Below are positions 1 to 8,280 of a stretch of DNA of 64,000 nt, piece after piece (position 1 is the first letter of the stretch; each line of letters begins with the position of its first letter). The notes below the pieces were generated by a model, which saw nothing but the letters and a program-made list of their open reading frames with translations, searched no databases and had not been told where the DNA came from. Source of the DNA: Pseudorhodoferax sp. Leaf267 (GTDB lineage: Bacteria > Pseudomonadota > Gammaproteobacteria > Burkholderiales > Burkholderiaceae_C). The DNA lies in contig NZ_LMMV01000024.1 of NCBI RefSeq assembly GCF_001422405.1, forward strand, positions 95,047 to 159,046, in the 5' to 3' direction. Made by a program: the position numbers and the translations under genes.

Positions 1-195
1 CTGGCGCACTTCGCCTGGCTGCTGCCGCTGGCGCGCTACGACATGCCGCGCGTGCTCGAGGGCCAGGCCCAGGTCGTGCGCGACGGCGATGCCTGGCGTG
101 TCGTCGCCGGGGCCTCCACCCGGTTGCGCCTGCAACTGCCGCTGCGCGCCAATGTGCCGGCGCCCGAATCCTTCACTCCCACCGCCGCGCCATGA
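1..195 (+). CDS. C-terminal fragment of a deacetylase-like polysaccharide protein
   Basis: Open in frame 1 from the window edge to TGA at 193-195, 64 residues, so the 5' part lies outside the window. The fragment begins LAHFAWLLPLARYDMPRVLE and continues with WRVVAGASTRLRLQLP. The same C-terminal block occurs in the frameshifted gene ending at 10130 (LAHFAWLLPVARYAEPHVLE) and, more distantly, in the large protein ending at 6490 (MLLPRSSYTLPVIYSGLG, then WVITARSGTQLRF). It is therefore a third member of that paralogous family. Its stop overlaps the wecB start as ATGA, so the two are translationally coupled and belong to one operon. Whether the missing part has catalytic residues cannot be seen. 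Confidence 0.75.
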   Translation: MAHFAWLLPLARYDMPRVLEGQAQVVRDGDAWRVVAGASTRLRLQLPLRANVPAPESFTPTAAP

Positions 196-1364
196 CGCAA
201 CCCAACTCTCCGTCGGCCAGGCCGATCCTGATCTCCGTCGGCACCCGCCCCGAAATCATCAAGATGGCGCCCGTCTACGCCGAGCTGCGCCGCCGCGGCA
301 TGCCCGTGGCCTGGGTGCACAGCGGCCAGCACCGCGAGATGGCCGAGTCGCTGTACGACTTCTTCGACATCCGGCCGCAGTACGAGCTGCAGCTCGACCG
401 CCGCAACGCCAGCCTGGCCCACCTGAACGCCTTGCTGCTCGAACGCCTGTCCGAGGTCTACGAACAGGCCCGGCCCGCGGCCGTGCTGGTGCACGGCGAC
501 ACCACGAGCACGCTGGCCTCGGCGCAGGCCGCGTTCTACCTGGACTTGCCCGTCGGCCATGTCGAGGCCGGGCTGCGCACCTTCATCCCACGCGAGCCCT
601 TCCCCGAGGAGAAGAACCGCGAGATCACGGCGCGGCTGGCGCGCTGGCATTTCGCGCCCACGCCCGGCGCCGCGGCCAACCTGGCGCGCGAAGGCATCGC
701 GGCCAGCGGCGTGCACATGGTGGGCAACACCGCCGTCGACGCCGCGCTGGCCGGCGCCAGCCGGCTGGTGACCCTGCTGGCCAGCGGCGCGCTGCAGCTG
801 CCCGAGCCGCTGCGGCGGCTGCAGCCCCACCTGGCGCAGGGCCGGCTGATCACCGTCACCGCGCACCGGCGCGAGAACTGGGGGCCGGGCATCCGCGACA
901 TCGCGCGTGCCGTGGCGCGCCTGCTGCAGGCCGACCCGCGCCTGGCCGTGGCCTGGCCCGTGCATGGCAACCCGGCCGTGGCCGACATCGTGCACGCCGA
1001 GCTCGGCGAATTGGCCCAGCGGCTGGAAGGCCGGCTGTGCCTGTGCCCGCCGCTGGACTACCCGGCGCTGCTGTGGTGCCTGCAGCACAGCGCGCTGGCG
1101 CTGACCGACTCGGGCGGCATCCAGGAGGAGGGCGCCGCGCTGTCGCGCCCGGTCCTGGTGCTGCGCGACACCACCGAGCGGCCCGAACTCATCGAGGCCG
1201 GCGCCGGCCTGATCGTGGGCACCGACATGCAGCGCATCGTGGGCGTCGTCACGCGCCTGCTCAACGAAGGCGACGAGCTGGCGCGCATGCGCGCCGCCGT
1301 GAACCCGTTCGGCGATGGCAAGACCTCGCAGCGCATCGCCGACGTGCTGGGCAAGGCGCTGTGA
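192..1364 (+). CDS. wecB: UDP-N-acetylglucosamine 2-epimerase, non-hydrolysing
   Basis: 390 residues, the usual length for the family. The enzyme interconverts UDP-GlcNAc and UDP-ManNAc in the cytoplasm. Family signatures appear in order: GTRPEIIKMAP at the N terminus, HGDTTS, HVEAGLRT, EEKNREI, TAHRRENWG, DSGGIQEE and RDTTERPE. These include the Asp, Glu, Glu and His positions known to be catalytic in the family. The start overlaps the preceding stop (ATGA) and the stop overlaps the next start (GTGA), so it sits inside a tightly coupled operon. Next to a YaiO-like barrel and deacetylase-like proteins, it most likely supplies a ManNAc-type precursor for an exported polysaccharide. That role is inference. 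Confidence 0.93.
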   Translation: MTQPNSPSARPILISVGTRPEIIKMAPVYAELRRRGMPVAWVHSGQHREMAESLYDFFDIRPQYELQLDRRNASLAHLNALLLERLSEVYEQARPAAVLVHGDTTSTLASAQAAFYLDLPVGHVEAGLRTFIPREPFPEEKNREITARLARWHFAPTPGAAANLAREGIAASGVHMVGNTAVDAALAGASRLVTLLASGALQLPEPLRRLQPHLAQGRLITVTAHRRENWGPGIRDIARAVARLLQADPRLAVAWPVHGNPAVADIVHAELGELAQRLEGRLCLCPPLDYPALLWCLQHSALALTDSGGIQEEGAALSRPVLVLRDTTERPELIEAGAGLIVGTDMQRIVGVVTRLLNEGDELARMRAAVNPFGDGKTSQRIADVLGKAL

Positions 1365-2212
1365 ACCAGCGCACCCTGGCCCTGCTGCTGGCCTGCGCGC
1401 TGCCGGCCGCGGGCGCACTGGCGCAAGCCGTCGATGCGTTGCCGCAGGCGGTCGAGGCCCTGCCGCTGCCGGCCGCGCCGCCACCGGCGGCCGCCGAGGC
1501 GCCGCCGCGCACCACCTGGGATCTGCAGACCTCGCGCAGCGCACTGACGGCCGGCCTGCCCGATGGCGAGGCGCAGAACCTGCGCGGCGCCATCACCATG
1601 GCGCCAGGCCATGTGCTGCAGATCGACGCGCTGAACGAGCGCAAGTTCGGCGCGCGCGGCGGCGTGCTGGCCGTGGCCTACACGGGCACGCTGTCGGAGC
1701 GGTGGTACCTGACCCACACGCTGGCGGCCGGCACCGGCGGGCCGAACTGGGCCAACGCGCGCACCGACCTGCAGGTCTCGCGCAAGTGGCTGTCGCAGGG
1801 CCAGCTGGTGACCTCGCTGGCGGTCTACAAGGCCTGGTTCGACAACGACCGCAGCGACCTCGGCTCGCGCCTGTCGCTGGCCTGGTACCTGCCCGGCAAT
1901 GTGGTGCTGGAGCACGGCATGGTGTTCAACGTCAGCCAGCCCGGCGACGTGGCCTCGCACATGCCGTATGCCGCCATCACGGTGGGCCGCGAGGGCTGGC
2001 AGTACTTCTCGGTGCGCGGCGCCAAGGGCACCGAGGCCTACCAGGCCGTCGGCGATCAGGCGCAGCTGGTGGACTTCCGCAGCTCCACCGTCGCGTTCGG
2101 CTGGCGCCGCTGGATCGGCCGCACCTGGGGCTTCACGTTCCAGGACGAGTACTACAAGAACCCGAGCTACCGCCGCCGCACGCTGGGCATCGGCCTCTTC
2201 GCGCAATTCTGA
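1361..2212 (+). CDS. YaiO-like outer-membrane beta-barrel protein
   Basis: 283 residues from a GTG start that overlaps the wecB stop by four bases. A clear Sec signal peptide (ALLLACALPAAGALAQ) is followed by a Pro/Ala-rich linker of about 40 residues. The rest is a series of alternating amphipathic strands rich in Tyr, Trp and Gly, ending in the aromatic outer-membrane signature GIGLFAQF. This fits a small outer-membrane barrel of the YaiO type, which in other bacteria lies near surface-polysaccharide glycosyltransferase genes. It may form the exit channel or an accessory barrel for the polymer made by this operon. The family is assigned from pattern memory; the barrel and secretion calls are firmer. 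Confidence 0.7.
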   Translation: MNQRTLALLLACALPAAGALAQAVDALPQAVEALPLPAAPPPAAAEAPPRTTWDLQTSRSALTAGLPDGEAQNLRGAITMAPGHVLQIDALNERKFGARGGVLAVAYTGTLSERWYLTHTLAAGTGGPNWANARTDLQVSRKWLSQGQLVTSLAVYKAWFDNDRSDLGSRLSLAWYLPGNVVLEHGMVFNVSQPGDVASHMPYAAITVGREGWQYFSVRGAKGTEAYQAVGDQAQLVDFRSSTVAFGWRRWIGRTWGFTFQDEYYKNPSYRRRTLGIGLFAQF

Positions 2213-2213
2213 G

Positions 2214-3032
2214 ATGACCAAGCCATCGAGCACCGCCGAGATCGTCCAGCGCCTGCGCGCGCGCGGCCACCGCGGCGGCAACATCGCGCAGCACCGGGCC
2301 ATCTGGCGGCTGCCGCTGCCCATGGGGCGCGTGGTGGCGGGCTGCGCGCTGGCGCTGGCCTTCAGCACCGCGCTGATGCTGCTGCGCCCCTGGGTCGGCA
2401 TGGCCTGGGGCGACGAGGTGCTGTGGTGGCTGCGCGCGCTGGCGCTGCGCGGCCAGTTCGTGCCGGGCAGCGCCGACCAGGTCGGCTGGTTCGGCCTGGT
2501 CGTGCCCGTGGTCATTCCCGAGATGCCGGTGCCCGATGCGAACACGCCGCTCAAGCACGGCGCGGTGCTGGTGCTGCTGTGGTGGTGCACGGGCTGGCTG
2601 TCCGACGCGGCCAAGCCGCTGGCCTTCTTCGTGCGCCTGGGCGTGCTCGTGCACGGGGCCTCGGTGCTGTTCTTCATGTTCTGGTCGGCCAGCTTCACGC
2701 ACACCGTGGCCGGCCATGTGGCCAGCGGCCTGCGCCAGACCTGGTACCTGATGCTGGCCACGCCGTGGATCCACCTCATGACCTACTACCTGTTCCCGTT
2801 CGCGCACTGGCAGCGCGCGGCGCTGACGGCCGCGACGCTGCTGTTCCTGTTCGTGCTGACGCCGCTGCAGTACGCGCTGCACGTGGCGCTGGCCAGCATG
2901 AGCGGGCTGATCCTGCTGCCGCTGCTGAACCTCATGTTCGGCGTGATGCTGCCGGTGGTGGGCGTCGTGGCCCTGTACGGCTGGGGCATGGCCTGGGCCG
3001 CGCCCATCCACGGGGAGCGCCGTGCGCGCTGA
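2214..3032 (+). CDS. Polytopic inner-membrane protein of the polysaccharide operon
   Basis: 272 residues, ATG one base after the previous stop. A basic N-terminal cytoplasmic stretch of about 35 residues, rich in Arg, precedes about six hydrophobic segments: near residues 39-58, 119-135, 142-162, 178-195, 204-226 and 237-260. The second half is rich in Trp, Phe and His. The 3' end overlaps the next gene by 11 bases. I do not recognise a named family. Position between an outer-membrane barrel and a secreted glycosidase suggests a membrane partner of the synthase/export complex. No glycosyltransferase motif is visible. Confidence 0.7.
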   Translation: MTKPSSTAEIVQRLRARGHRGGNIAQHRAIWRLPLPMGRVVAGCALALAFSTALMLLRPWVGMAWGDEVLWWLRALALRGQFVPGSADQVGWFGLVVPVVIPEMPVPDANTPLKHGAVLVLLWWCTGWLSDAAKPLAFFVRLGVLVHGASVLFFMFWSASFTHTVAGHVASGLRQTWYLMLATPWIHLMTYYLFPFAHWQRAALTAATLLFLFVLTPLQYALHVALASMSGLILLPLLNLMFGVMLPVVGVVALYGWGMAWAAPIHGERRAR

Positions 3033-4203
3033 CACCCTGGCCCACCGCCTGCGCCTGGCGTTGGCCACGCTGGTGCTCGGCGCTGCCGGCGCGGCATCGG
3101 CCGCCGCGCCCGTGTGCGCGCGCGGCGCGCTGGTGGACGCGGGCTTTCGCGACGCGGCCCTGGCCACGCTGGCGCAGTTGGCGATCCACGCGCCGGGGCA
3201 GGCCGCGCACGGCGCCGTCAAGTCCAACCTGTCGCCGGGCTACGTGGACCCCGGCGGCGCGCGCTGGCATTTCATCTCGGCCTACCAGGTCAACCTGGCC
3301 CTGGCCGAGGCGCTGCGCGTGGCGCCGTCGTTGCTGCCGGTGGCCGCCGAATGGCTGCGCTGGCAGTCGCGCCATACCGCGCCCACGGGGCCGGGGCAGG
3401 GCGTGGTGTTCGACCACTGGGTGCGCGAGGCCGACCTGCATGTCGCGCCGTGCCCCGTCGGCCGGCCGGCCGACGAGTGCCCGCACGTGGACGCCTACGA
3501 CAGCACGGCCGCCTCGCTGCTGCTCATGGCCGAGGCCTACCGCGCGGCCGGCGGCGACGCTGCGCTGCTGCGCGAGGCCGGCATGCGCGCCTCGCTGCAG
3601 GCCTCGGTGGGCACCATGGTCGCGCTGACGCAGCCCGAGGGCCTGAGCTCGGCCAAGCCCGGCTACGCGGTGGACTACCTGATGGACGCGGTGGAGGTGG
3701 CGGCCGGCTGGCGCGCCTGGGCCGGCGTGCAGCAGCAGGCCTATGCCGACGGGCCCGGCGCCGCGCGCAGCCTGGCCGCCGCGCAGCGCACCGAAGACGC
3801 CGTGCGCACGCAGCTGTGGCACGCCCCCAGCCAGGCCTGGCGCGTGAGCCTGCAGGCCGGGCCGCCCGATTTCGCGCGCTGGTACGCCGACACCGTGGCC
3901 CAGGCCTGGCCGCTGCTGTGGGGCGTGGCCGGCCCGGCGCCCGCCGACGCCGCCGCAGCCTGGCGCCAGGCCGCCCGCCGCTGGCAGGGCCAGGCCGACT
4001 GGTCGCGCCGCAACGTGGACCCCGATGGTTTCTGGTGGCCCGCCGTGGCCGTGGCGGCGCGCTGCACGGGCGACGAGGCCGCCGCGCGCACCTGGGTCGC
4101 CCGCGCACGCGGCGCCTGGCTGCGCACCGAGCGGCCCTTCGCCTGGCCGTTCCAGGTCGGCGACCTGCGCTGGCTGCTCTGGCTCTCCGATCCCGTTCCA
4201 TGA
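3022..4203 (+). CDS. Secreted alpha/alpha-toroid glycosidase-like protein
   Basis: 393 residues from GTG, with GGGGAG just upstream and an 11-base overlap with the preceding gene. The N terminus is a Sec signal peptide ending near AAGAASAAAP. The mature part is almost entirely helical, with paired hydrophobic helices and the repeated pattern YDSTAASLLLMAEAYRAAGG, YLMDAVEVAAGW and DPDGFWWPAVAVAAR. That architecture is typical of six-hairpin (alpha/alpha)6 glycosidases and lyases. Acidic candidates for catalysis include the Asp residues of CPHVDAYDST. In exopolysaccharide operons such periplasmic enzymes usually trim the polymer or release it. The precise glycoside hydrolase family cannot be fixed by eye. 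Confidence 0.6.
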   Translation: MRADTLAHRLRLALATLVLGAAGAASAAAPVCARGALVDAGFRDAALATLAQLAIHAPGQAAHGAVKSNLSPGYVDPGGARWHFISAYQVNLALAEALRVAPSLLPVAAEWLRWQSRHTAPTGPGQGVVFDHWVREADLHVAPCPVGRPADECPHVDAYDSTAASLLLMAEAYRAAGGDAALLREAGMRASLQASVGTMVALTQPEGLSSAKPGYAVDYLMDAVEVAAGWRAWAGVQQQAYADGPGAARSLAAAQRTEDAVRTQLWHAPSQAWRVSLQAGPPDFARWYADTVAQAWPLLWGVAGPAPADAAAAWRQAARRWQGQADWSRRNVDPDGFWWPAVAVAARCTGDEAAARTWVARARGAWLRTERPFAWPFQVGDLRWLLWLSDPVP

Positions 4204-4267
4204 AGAAGTGCGAGCGTTCTTCCCTGTGTTTCCCAACCCTCACAACAGCCATAGAAAAGGTGCAACC

Positions 4268-6490
4268 ATGTCCCTCCAAGTCCTTGTTCAACGCCTGCGT
4301 GCCTTGCGGCACCCGTGGGCCGCGGCGCTGTTCGCGCTGCTGCTGGCCGTGTTCGCCAGCCCCGGCGCCGCGCTGGCCGGCAGCCGCGACAGCCTGACGC
4401 TGCTGGTGCCCGACGGCGCCGACACCGCCGCCTGGCAGGTGCGCGTGTGGACCGACACGGCGGTCGAGGAAGGCCTGCAGATGAAGGTCATGACCGACTC
4501 GGCCTTCATCGCGCTCGGCACCTCGGCGTCCTCGTCGATCGGCGGCCTGGTGCTGCCCGACAGCGCGCACATCCAGGCCAGCGACAAGCTGGTCGCCGCG
4601 GTCAAGCAGTACGTCTCGCGCGGCGGCAAGCTGCTGCTCGTCTACGACGCGGGCGCGCTGAACGACGCGGGCTTCTACGACGCCGGCGGCCGTTCGCGCT
4701 TTTCCGATCTGGTGGGCGTGGACTACGTGCAGTACCAGGCCCTGCAGGACCGCGTGGTGGGTTTCGGCCCCGTGGTCGGCGCGCGCGGCATGCTCGACGA
4801 CCTGTCGCTGCCGCCCGGCAAGTACCTGCCCTACGCAGCGCCCAGCGTGGCGGCGGCCGCGGCCCGCTCGGCCACGCCCCAGCTGGCCTATGTGCCGACC
4901 AGCCGCTTCGATGCGGGCGGCTCGGAGTTCATGCGCTCGTGGTACCGCGCCCGCGCCAACCCGCAGCCCAATGCGCGCGTGGCCTCCGTCGTCGGTGGCC
5001 TGCGCTACGACCTCGGCGTGGCCAACGCCACCAGGTCGCTCGGCAGCCTGCTGCTCAATGCCTCGCGCTGGACCGCCGCTCGTCGCGTGGGTGAGGTCGG
5101 TGCCGTGGCCACGCGTGGCGGCGCGGGCTGGGAGGAGCTCTCGTCTGCGCAAGCCAAGGCGCGCCAGGCGGCCGGCGATGCGGAACTGCAGGTCGTCAGC
5201 AGCTACGGCTTCGGCCCCCTGAGCTACTACAGCTACGTGACCACGGGCGAGTTCCCGGGCACCGTGCTGCTGACCTCGCCCGACTTCGGCCTGGTGGCCG
5301 GCGAGCGCACCTACAGCAAGGGCGAAGTGCTCTTCGTGAACCTGCCGGTCGGCTTCTTCAAGGCCATCGGCACCGACGGCGCGCTGCTGCACGGCGTGCT
5401 GGGTTACTTCGCGCGCGACACGGTCGGCATGCCGCGCCTGGCGGTGCAGCCGGGCGGCATCGGCGGCCTGGTCTACAACTGGCACGTGGACGACGGCGAC
5501 GATGTCGTGCCCCAGTTCCGCGACATCATGGCGATGGACTTCATGCGCGGCGCCGGCCCCTTCTCGGTGCACTTCACCGCCGGCCCCGACGTGGACGTGC
5601 CCGGCGACGGCCTGGGCATGAACCTGCCGGCCAACCCCGCGGCCCAGGACGTGGTGCTGCGCACCGGCAAGTTCGGCCGCTACGCTTCCAACGCCAGCCT
5701 GGTCAAGCACGCCGTCGGCTCCCATGGCGGCTGGAACCACAACCTGTACGGCCTGAACGCCACCGAGACCAATGCCGCCCTGTACCTGCCCTGGCTGCAG
5801 GCGAACTTCCAGGCCATCACCAACGTGACCGGCGAGCGCCAGCGCGAGTACTCGGCACCCCAGGGCAACAACCCGTCATGGGCCGTGCGGTGGAAGGAGC
5901 AGTACGGCGTGGTCGGCATGTACACCGTCAGCAACACCGGCACCCCGGCCATGCGCGAATGGCGTGACGGCGCGCGCCTGACGACCAAGCTGTGGGCCAT
6001 GCCCATCGCACCGTTCGGCGTCTCGGCCACCTTCGAGGACTTCGAGGCCAACGGCGTCAGCGACGCGACGTCCGCGCAGTGGCTGCTTGACCTGCAGAGC
6101 TTCGTCGTCAACAAGCGCAGCAACCGCCTGTTCTACAACCACCCCCCCGGCGCGGCCGACCACCTGGGCGTCGTCAAGACCTTCGTCAACCGCGGCGGCA
6201 AGCTGGAGGACGGCAACCGCTTCAAGTGGTACACGATGACCGAGCTGGCCGACTTCTCGCAGCGCCGCATCCAGACCGGCTGGGCCAGCACGCCCTTCCT
6301 GCTGGGCACCAGCGTGTTCGCGATCAGCAACGCACAGTCGCTGACCGACGTCACCATGCTGCTGCCACGCAGCAGCTACACGCTGCCGGTGATCTATTCG
6401 GGCCTGGGCACGGTCTCCAGCGACACCAACGACTGGGTCATCACCGCCAGGAGCGGCACCCAGCTGCGCTTCATCACCAGCGAACGCTGA
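4268..6490 (+). CDS. Large exported polysaccharide deacetylase-like protein
   Basis: 740 residues; ATG preceded by AAAGGTG. A signal peptide spans residues 1-38. Residues 43-130 look like a Rossmann/GATase-like domain (LTLLVPDGAD, GGLVLPDSAHI, GGKLLLVYDAG). The central part has a NodB-like set of candidate metal/catalytic residues: HVDDGDD at 406-412, H486 and H491 in SHGGWNH, and H625 in FYNHPPG. The end is a beta-rich block (WVITARSGTQLRF) shared with two other proteins here. The order Rossmann-like domain then deacetylase recalls PelA without its hydrolase domain. It probably deacetylates the polymer in the periplasm. The histidine spacing is not canonical CE4, so enzyme class is inference. 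It closes the operon and a terminator follows. Confidence 0.62.
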   Translation: MSLQVLVQRLRALRHPWAAALFALLLAVFASPGAALAGSRDSLTLLVPDGADTAAWQVRVWTDTAVEEGLQMKVMTDSAFIALGTSASSSIGGLVLPDSAHIQASDKLVAAVKQYVSRGGKLLLVYDAGALNDAGFYDAGGRSRFSDLVGVDYVQYQALQDRVVGFGPVVGARGMLDDLSLPPGKYLPYAAPSVAAAAARSATPQLAYVPTSRFDAGGSEFMRSWYRARANPQPNARVASVVGGLRYDLGVANATRSLGSLLLNASRWTAARRVGEVGAVATRGGAGWEELSSAQAKARQAAGDAELQVVSSYGFGPLSYYSYVTTGEFPGTVLLTSPDFGLVAGERTYSKGEVLFVNLPVGFFKAIGTDGALLHGVLGYFARDTVGMPRLAVQPGGIGGLVYNWHVDDGDDVVPQFRDIMAMDFMRGAGPFSVHFTAGPDVDVPGDGLGMNLPANPAAQDVVLRTGKFGRYASNASLVKHAVGSHGGWNHNLYGLNATETNAALYLPWLQANFQAITNVTGERQREYSAPQGNNPSWAVRWKEQYGVVGMYTVSNTGTPAMREWRDGARLTTKLWAMPIAPFGVSATFEDFEANGVSDATSAQWLLDLQSFVVNKRSNRLFYNHPPGAADHLGVVKTFVNRGGKLEDGNRFKWYTMTELADFSQRRIQTGWASTPFLLGTSVFAISNAQSLTDVTMLLPRSSYTLPVIYSGLGTVSSDTNDWVITARSGTQLRFITSER

Positions 6491-6525
6491 TCGCCTGGCG
6501 CCACGCAGGCGAGCGGCTGCCACAG

Positions 6526-6567
6526 GGCGGCCCGCACCGTTGCACGACGGGCGGGCCGCCTTTTTTT
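6526..6567 (+). terminator. Rho-independent terminator of the polysaccharide operon
   Basis: A perfect 10-bp inverted repeat, GGCGGCCCGC at 6526-6535 and GCGGGCCGCC at 6551-6560, has a 15-nt loop and is followed by seven T residues. It lies 35 bases after the stop of the deacetylase-like gene and separates the polysaccharide operon from the diguanylate cyclase gene. Confidence 0.93.
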
Positions 6568-6729
6568 CTGGACCACGCGCCAGGTGGTGGCGCTGTGACG
6601 GTGCTGCTGCGACAGGCCCACAATGTGTCGGCCACCCGAACATCCGGACCGCATGACCCCCCTGCCGTGCCCCTTTGCGAACAGCCTGGCGCTGTGGCGG
6701 GCCCGGTGCGGCCGCCTCGGGGCCTGGCC

Positions 6730-7914
6730 ATGAACAGCGTGCAGGGCCTGTGGGGCCTGGTGGGCGCCGAGCACCTCGTGTTCAGCCTGTTCTGGCTGCT
6801 GCTGCGGCGCGCGCTGTGCCCGAGCGACCGCGCCGGCATCTACACGCTGGCCCTGTTCAACCTGTCCATGGGGGTGGGGCTGATGCTGATCGCGCTGCGC
6901 GGCCATCTGCCCGCGCTGCTCACCCACGCGGGCGCCGACGCGCTGATCGTGCTGGCGCTGGCCATGATGTGGCACGGCTGCGCCGCGCATTTCGGCGGCC
7001 TGGCCACGCGCGAGCCCCTGGTCGTCGGCGGGGGCACCGCCGCACTGCTGATCGTGCTACAGGCTGCGCAGCTGGCGGACGCCCGCTGGCGGCTGGCCCT
7101 GGTCTACCTGGCCATCGCCTGGCTGGTGGTGCGCGCGCCCTGGCTCGCATCGCCCCACGGGCGCAGCCGCTTCGACCACAGCCTGGACGTGCTGATGATC
7201 CTGCGCACCCTGGCGGTCCTGGCCGCGCTCGGCCTGGTGGTGCAGGCGCTGGGCGGCCTGCTGTGGGGTTGGGAACTGGCGGCCAGCGTCGCGGCGCCGC
7301 AGTCCTACCTGCTGGCCTACGGCGTGCTCATCGTGCTCACGCTGCTCAACTCGGCCCTGTACTTCATCATCGTGCGCAGCCTGGTGCGCGAGCTGGGCGC
7401 CCTGGCCAGCCGCGATGCGATGACCGGCCTGCTGAACCGGCGCGCCTTCCTGGACCGGCTGGACCGGCGCTGGCAGGACTGGCAACGCGAGCAGCGCCGC
7501 TTCGTGCTCATCAGCGTGGACGTGGACCACTTCAAGTCGATCAACGACGGCTTCGGCCACGCCGCGGGCGACGCGGTGCTGTGCGGCGTGGCCGGTGTGC
7601 TGCAGGCCGACGCGCGCCCGCACGATGCCGTGGCCCGCATCGGGGGCGAGGAGTTCGTCGTGATCCTGGCCGACATTGCGGACGAAGCCCAGGCGCTGGC
7701 CACGGCCGAGCGCCTGCGCGTGGCCGTGCAGGGCATGGCCCTGCCGCCGGCCCTGCAAGGCCGCAGCGTGACGGTCAGTGCCGGCGTGGCGCTGGTGGCG
7801 CCCCAGGACCGGCACCCGGCCGGCACGCTGGACCGCAGCGACCGGGCGCTCTACCGCGCCAAGGGCAACGGCCGCAACCGCGTCTGCCTGGACCGCCCGC
7901 ACGCGGCCGCGTAG
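6730..7914 (+). CDS. Membrane-bound diguanylate cyclase (GGEEF)
   Basis: 394 residues from ATG at 6730, the first Met before the hydrophobic region. Residues 1-220 form about six membrane segments. A C-terminal GGDEF domain follows: DAMTGLLNRRAF, then DVDHFKSINDGFGH with the metal/nucleotide Asp residues, then the active GGEEF loop at residues 305-309. An inhibitory I-site RPHD (R296, D299) lies exactly five residues before the loop, so product feedback should operate. It makes cyclic di-GMP from two GTP. Its place just after a polysaccharide operon suggests that it stimulates polymer production. No PilZ protein is visible in the window, so the receptor is unknown. Confidence 0.9.
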   Translation: MNSVQGLWGLVGAEHLVFSLFWLLLRRALCPSDRAGIYTLALFNLSMGVGLMLIALRGHLPALLTHAGADALIVLALAMMWHGCAAHFGGLATREPLVVGGGTAALLIVLQAAQLADARWRLALVYLAIAWLVVRAPWLASPHGRSRFDHSLDVLMILRTLAVLAALGLVVQALGGLLWGWELAASVAAPQSYLLAYGVLIVLTLLNSALYFIIVRSLVRELGALASRDAMTGLLNRRAFLDRLDRRWQDWQREQRRFVLISVDVDHFKSINDGFGHAAGDAVLCGVAGVLQADARPHDAVARIGGEEFVVILADIADEAQALATAERLRVAVQGMALPPALQGRSVTVSAGVALVAPQDRHPAGTLDRSDRALYRAKGNGRNRVCLDRPHAAA

Positions 7915-8029
7915 CCCGTGGCAGGCGCGCGGCGCCTGTCTGCATCATGGACGAATGCCCGGTAGCGCTGCGCGACGTCGACCGCATCTACACAGAATCC
8001 AAGCCAATAGCGTGCCAGCGCCGCCGTAT

Positions 8030-8057
8030 TTGTACGGATTTGTTGTAGATGTAATAA
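8030..8057 (+). promoter_or_regulatory. Candidate promoter in an AT-rich island
   Basis: TTGTAC at 8030-8035 and TAATAA at 8052-8057 are separated by 16 bases. They sit in a markedly AT-rich stretch (about 7985-8135) of an otherwise GC-rich window, within the 366-base gap between the cyclase gene and the deacetylase paralogue. The boxes match sigma-70 moderately well. Besides this and the inverted repeat at 8082-8105, I see nothing in the gap. Confidence 0.35.
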
Positions 8058-8081
8058 AGATGCTGCAAGTGGGCTTCGATT

Positions 8082-8105
8082 GTTAACTGTATTCGTACAA
8101 TTAAC
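8082..8105. promoter_or_regulatory. Inverted repeat with TTCG centre, possible operator or RNA hairpin
   Basis: GTTAACTGTA, TTCG, TACAATTAAC: 10-bp arms with a single mismatch and a four-base centre. It lies 25 bases downstream of the candidate -10 box. As DNA it could bind a dimeric regulator; as RNA it would form a tetraloop hairpin in the leader of the downstream gene. Confidence 0.45.
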
Positions 8106-8280
8106 CGAACGATAACAAGATACTTTGCATGCAACCGGGAGCCCCATCTTTGTCGCCTGACGGTGGGGCAACCGTGTCGGCACCGGCGCTCGCCGATCTC
8201 CTGCGCTCCCCGCTGTCACCCACCGCCGGCCGCCGCCCCGCGCTGCGTGGCCACGTACGCTGCATGCTGCTGCATGCGCC

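Noticed and set aside
2932-5740. Long minus-strand open frames opposite the polysaccharide genes
   Set aside because: No recognisable domains and codon usage of a shadow; the plus-strand genes there have signal peptides, motifs and coupled starts.
4268-6490. Calling the large protein PelA
   Set aside because: The hydrolase domain is missing, the His spacing is not one I can match to PelA with certainty, and no other pel genes are seen.
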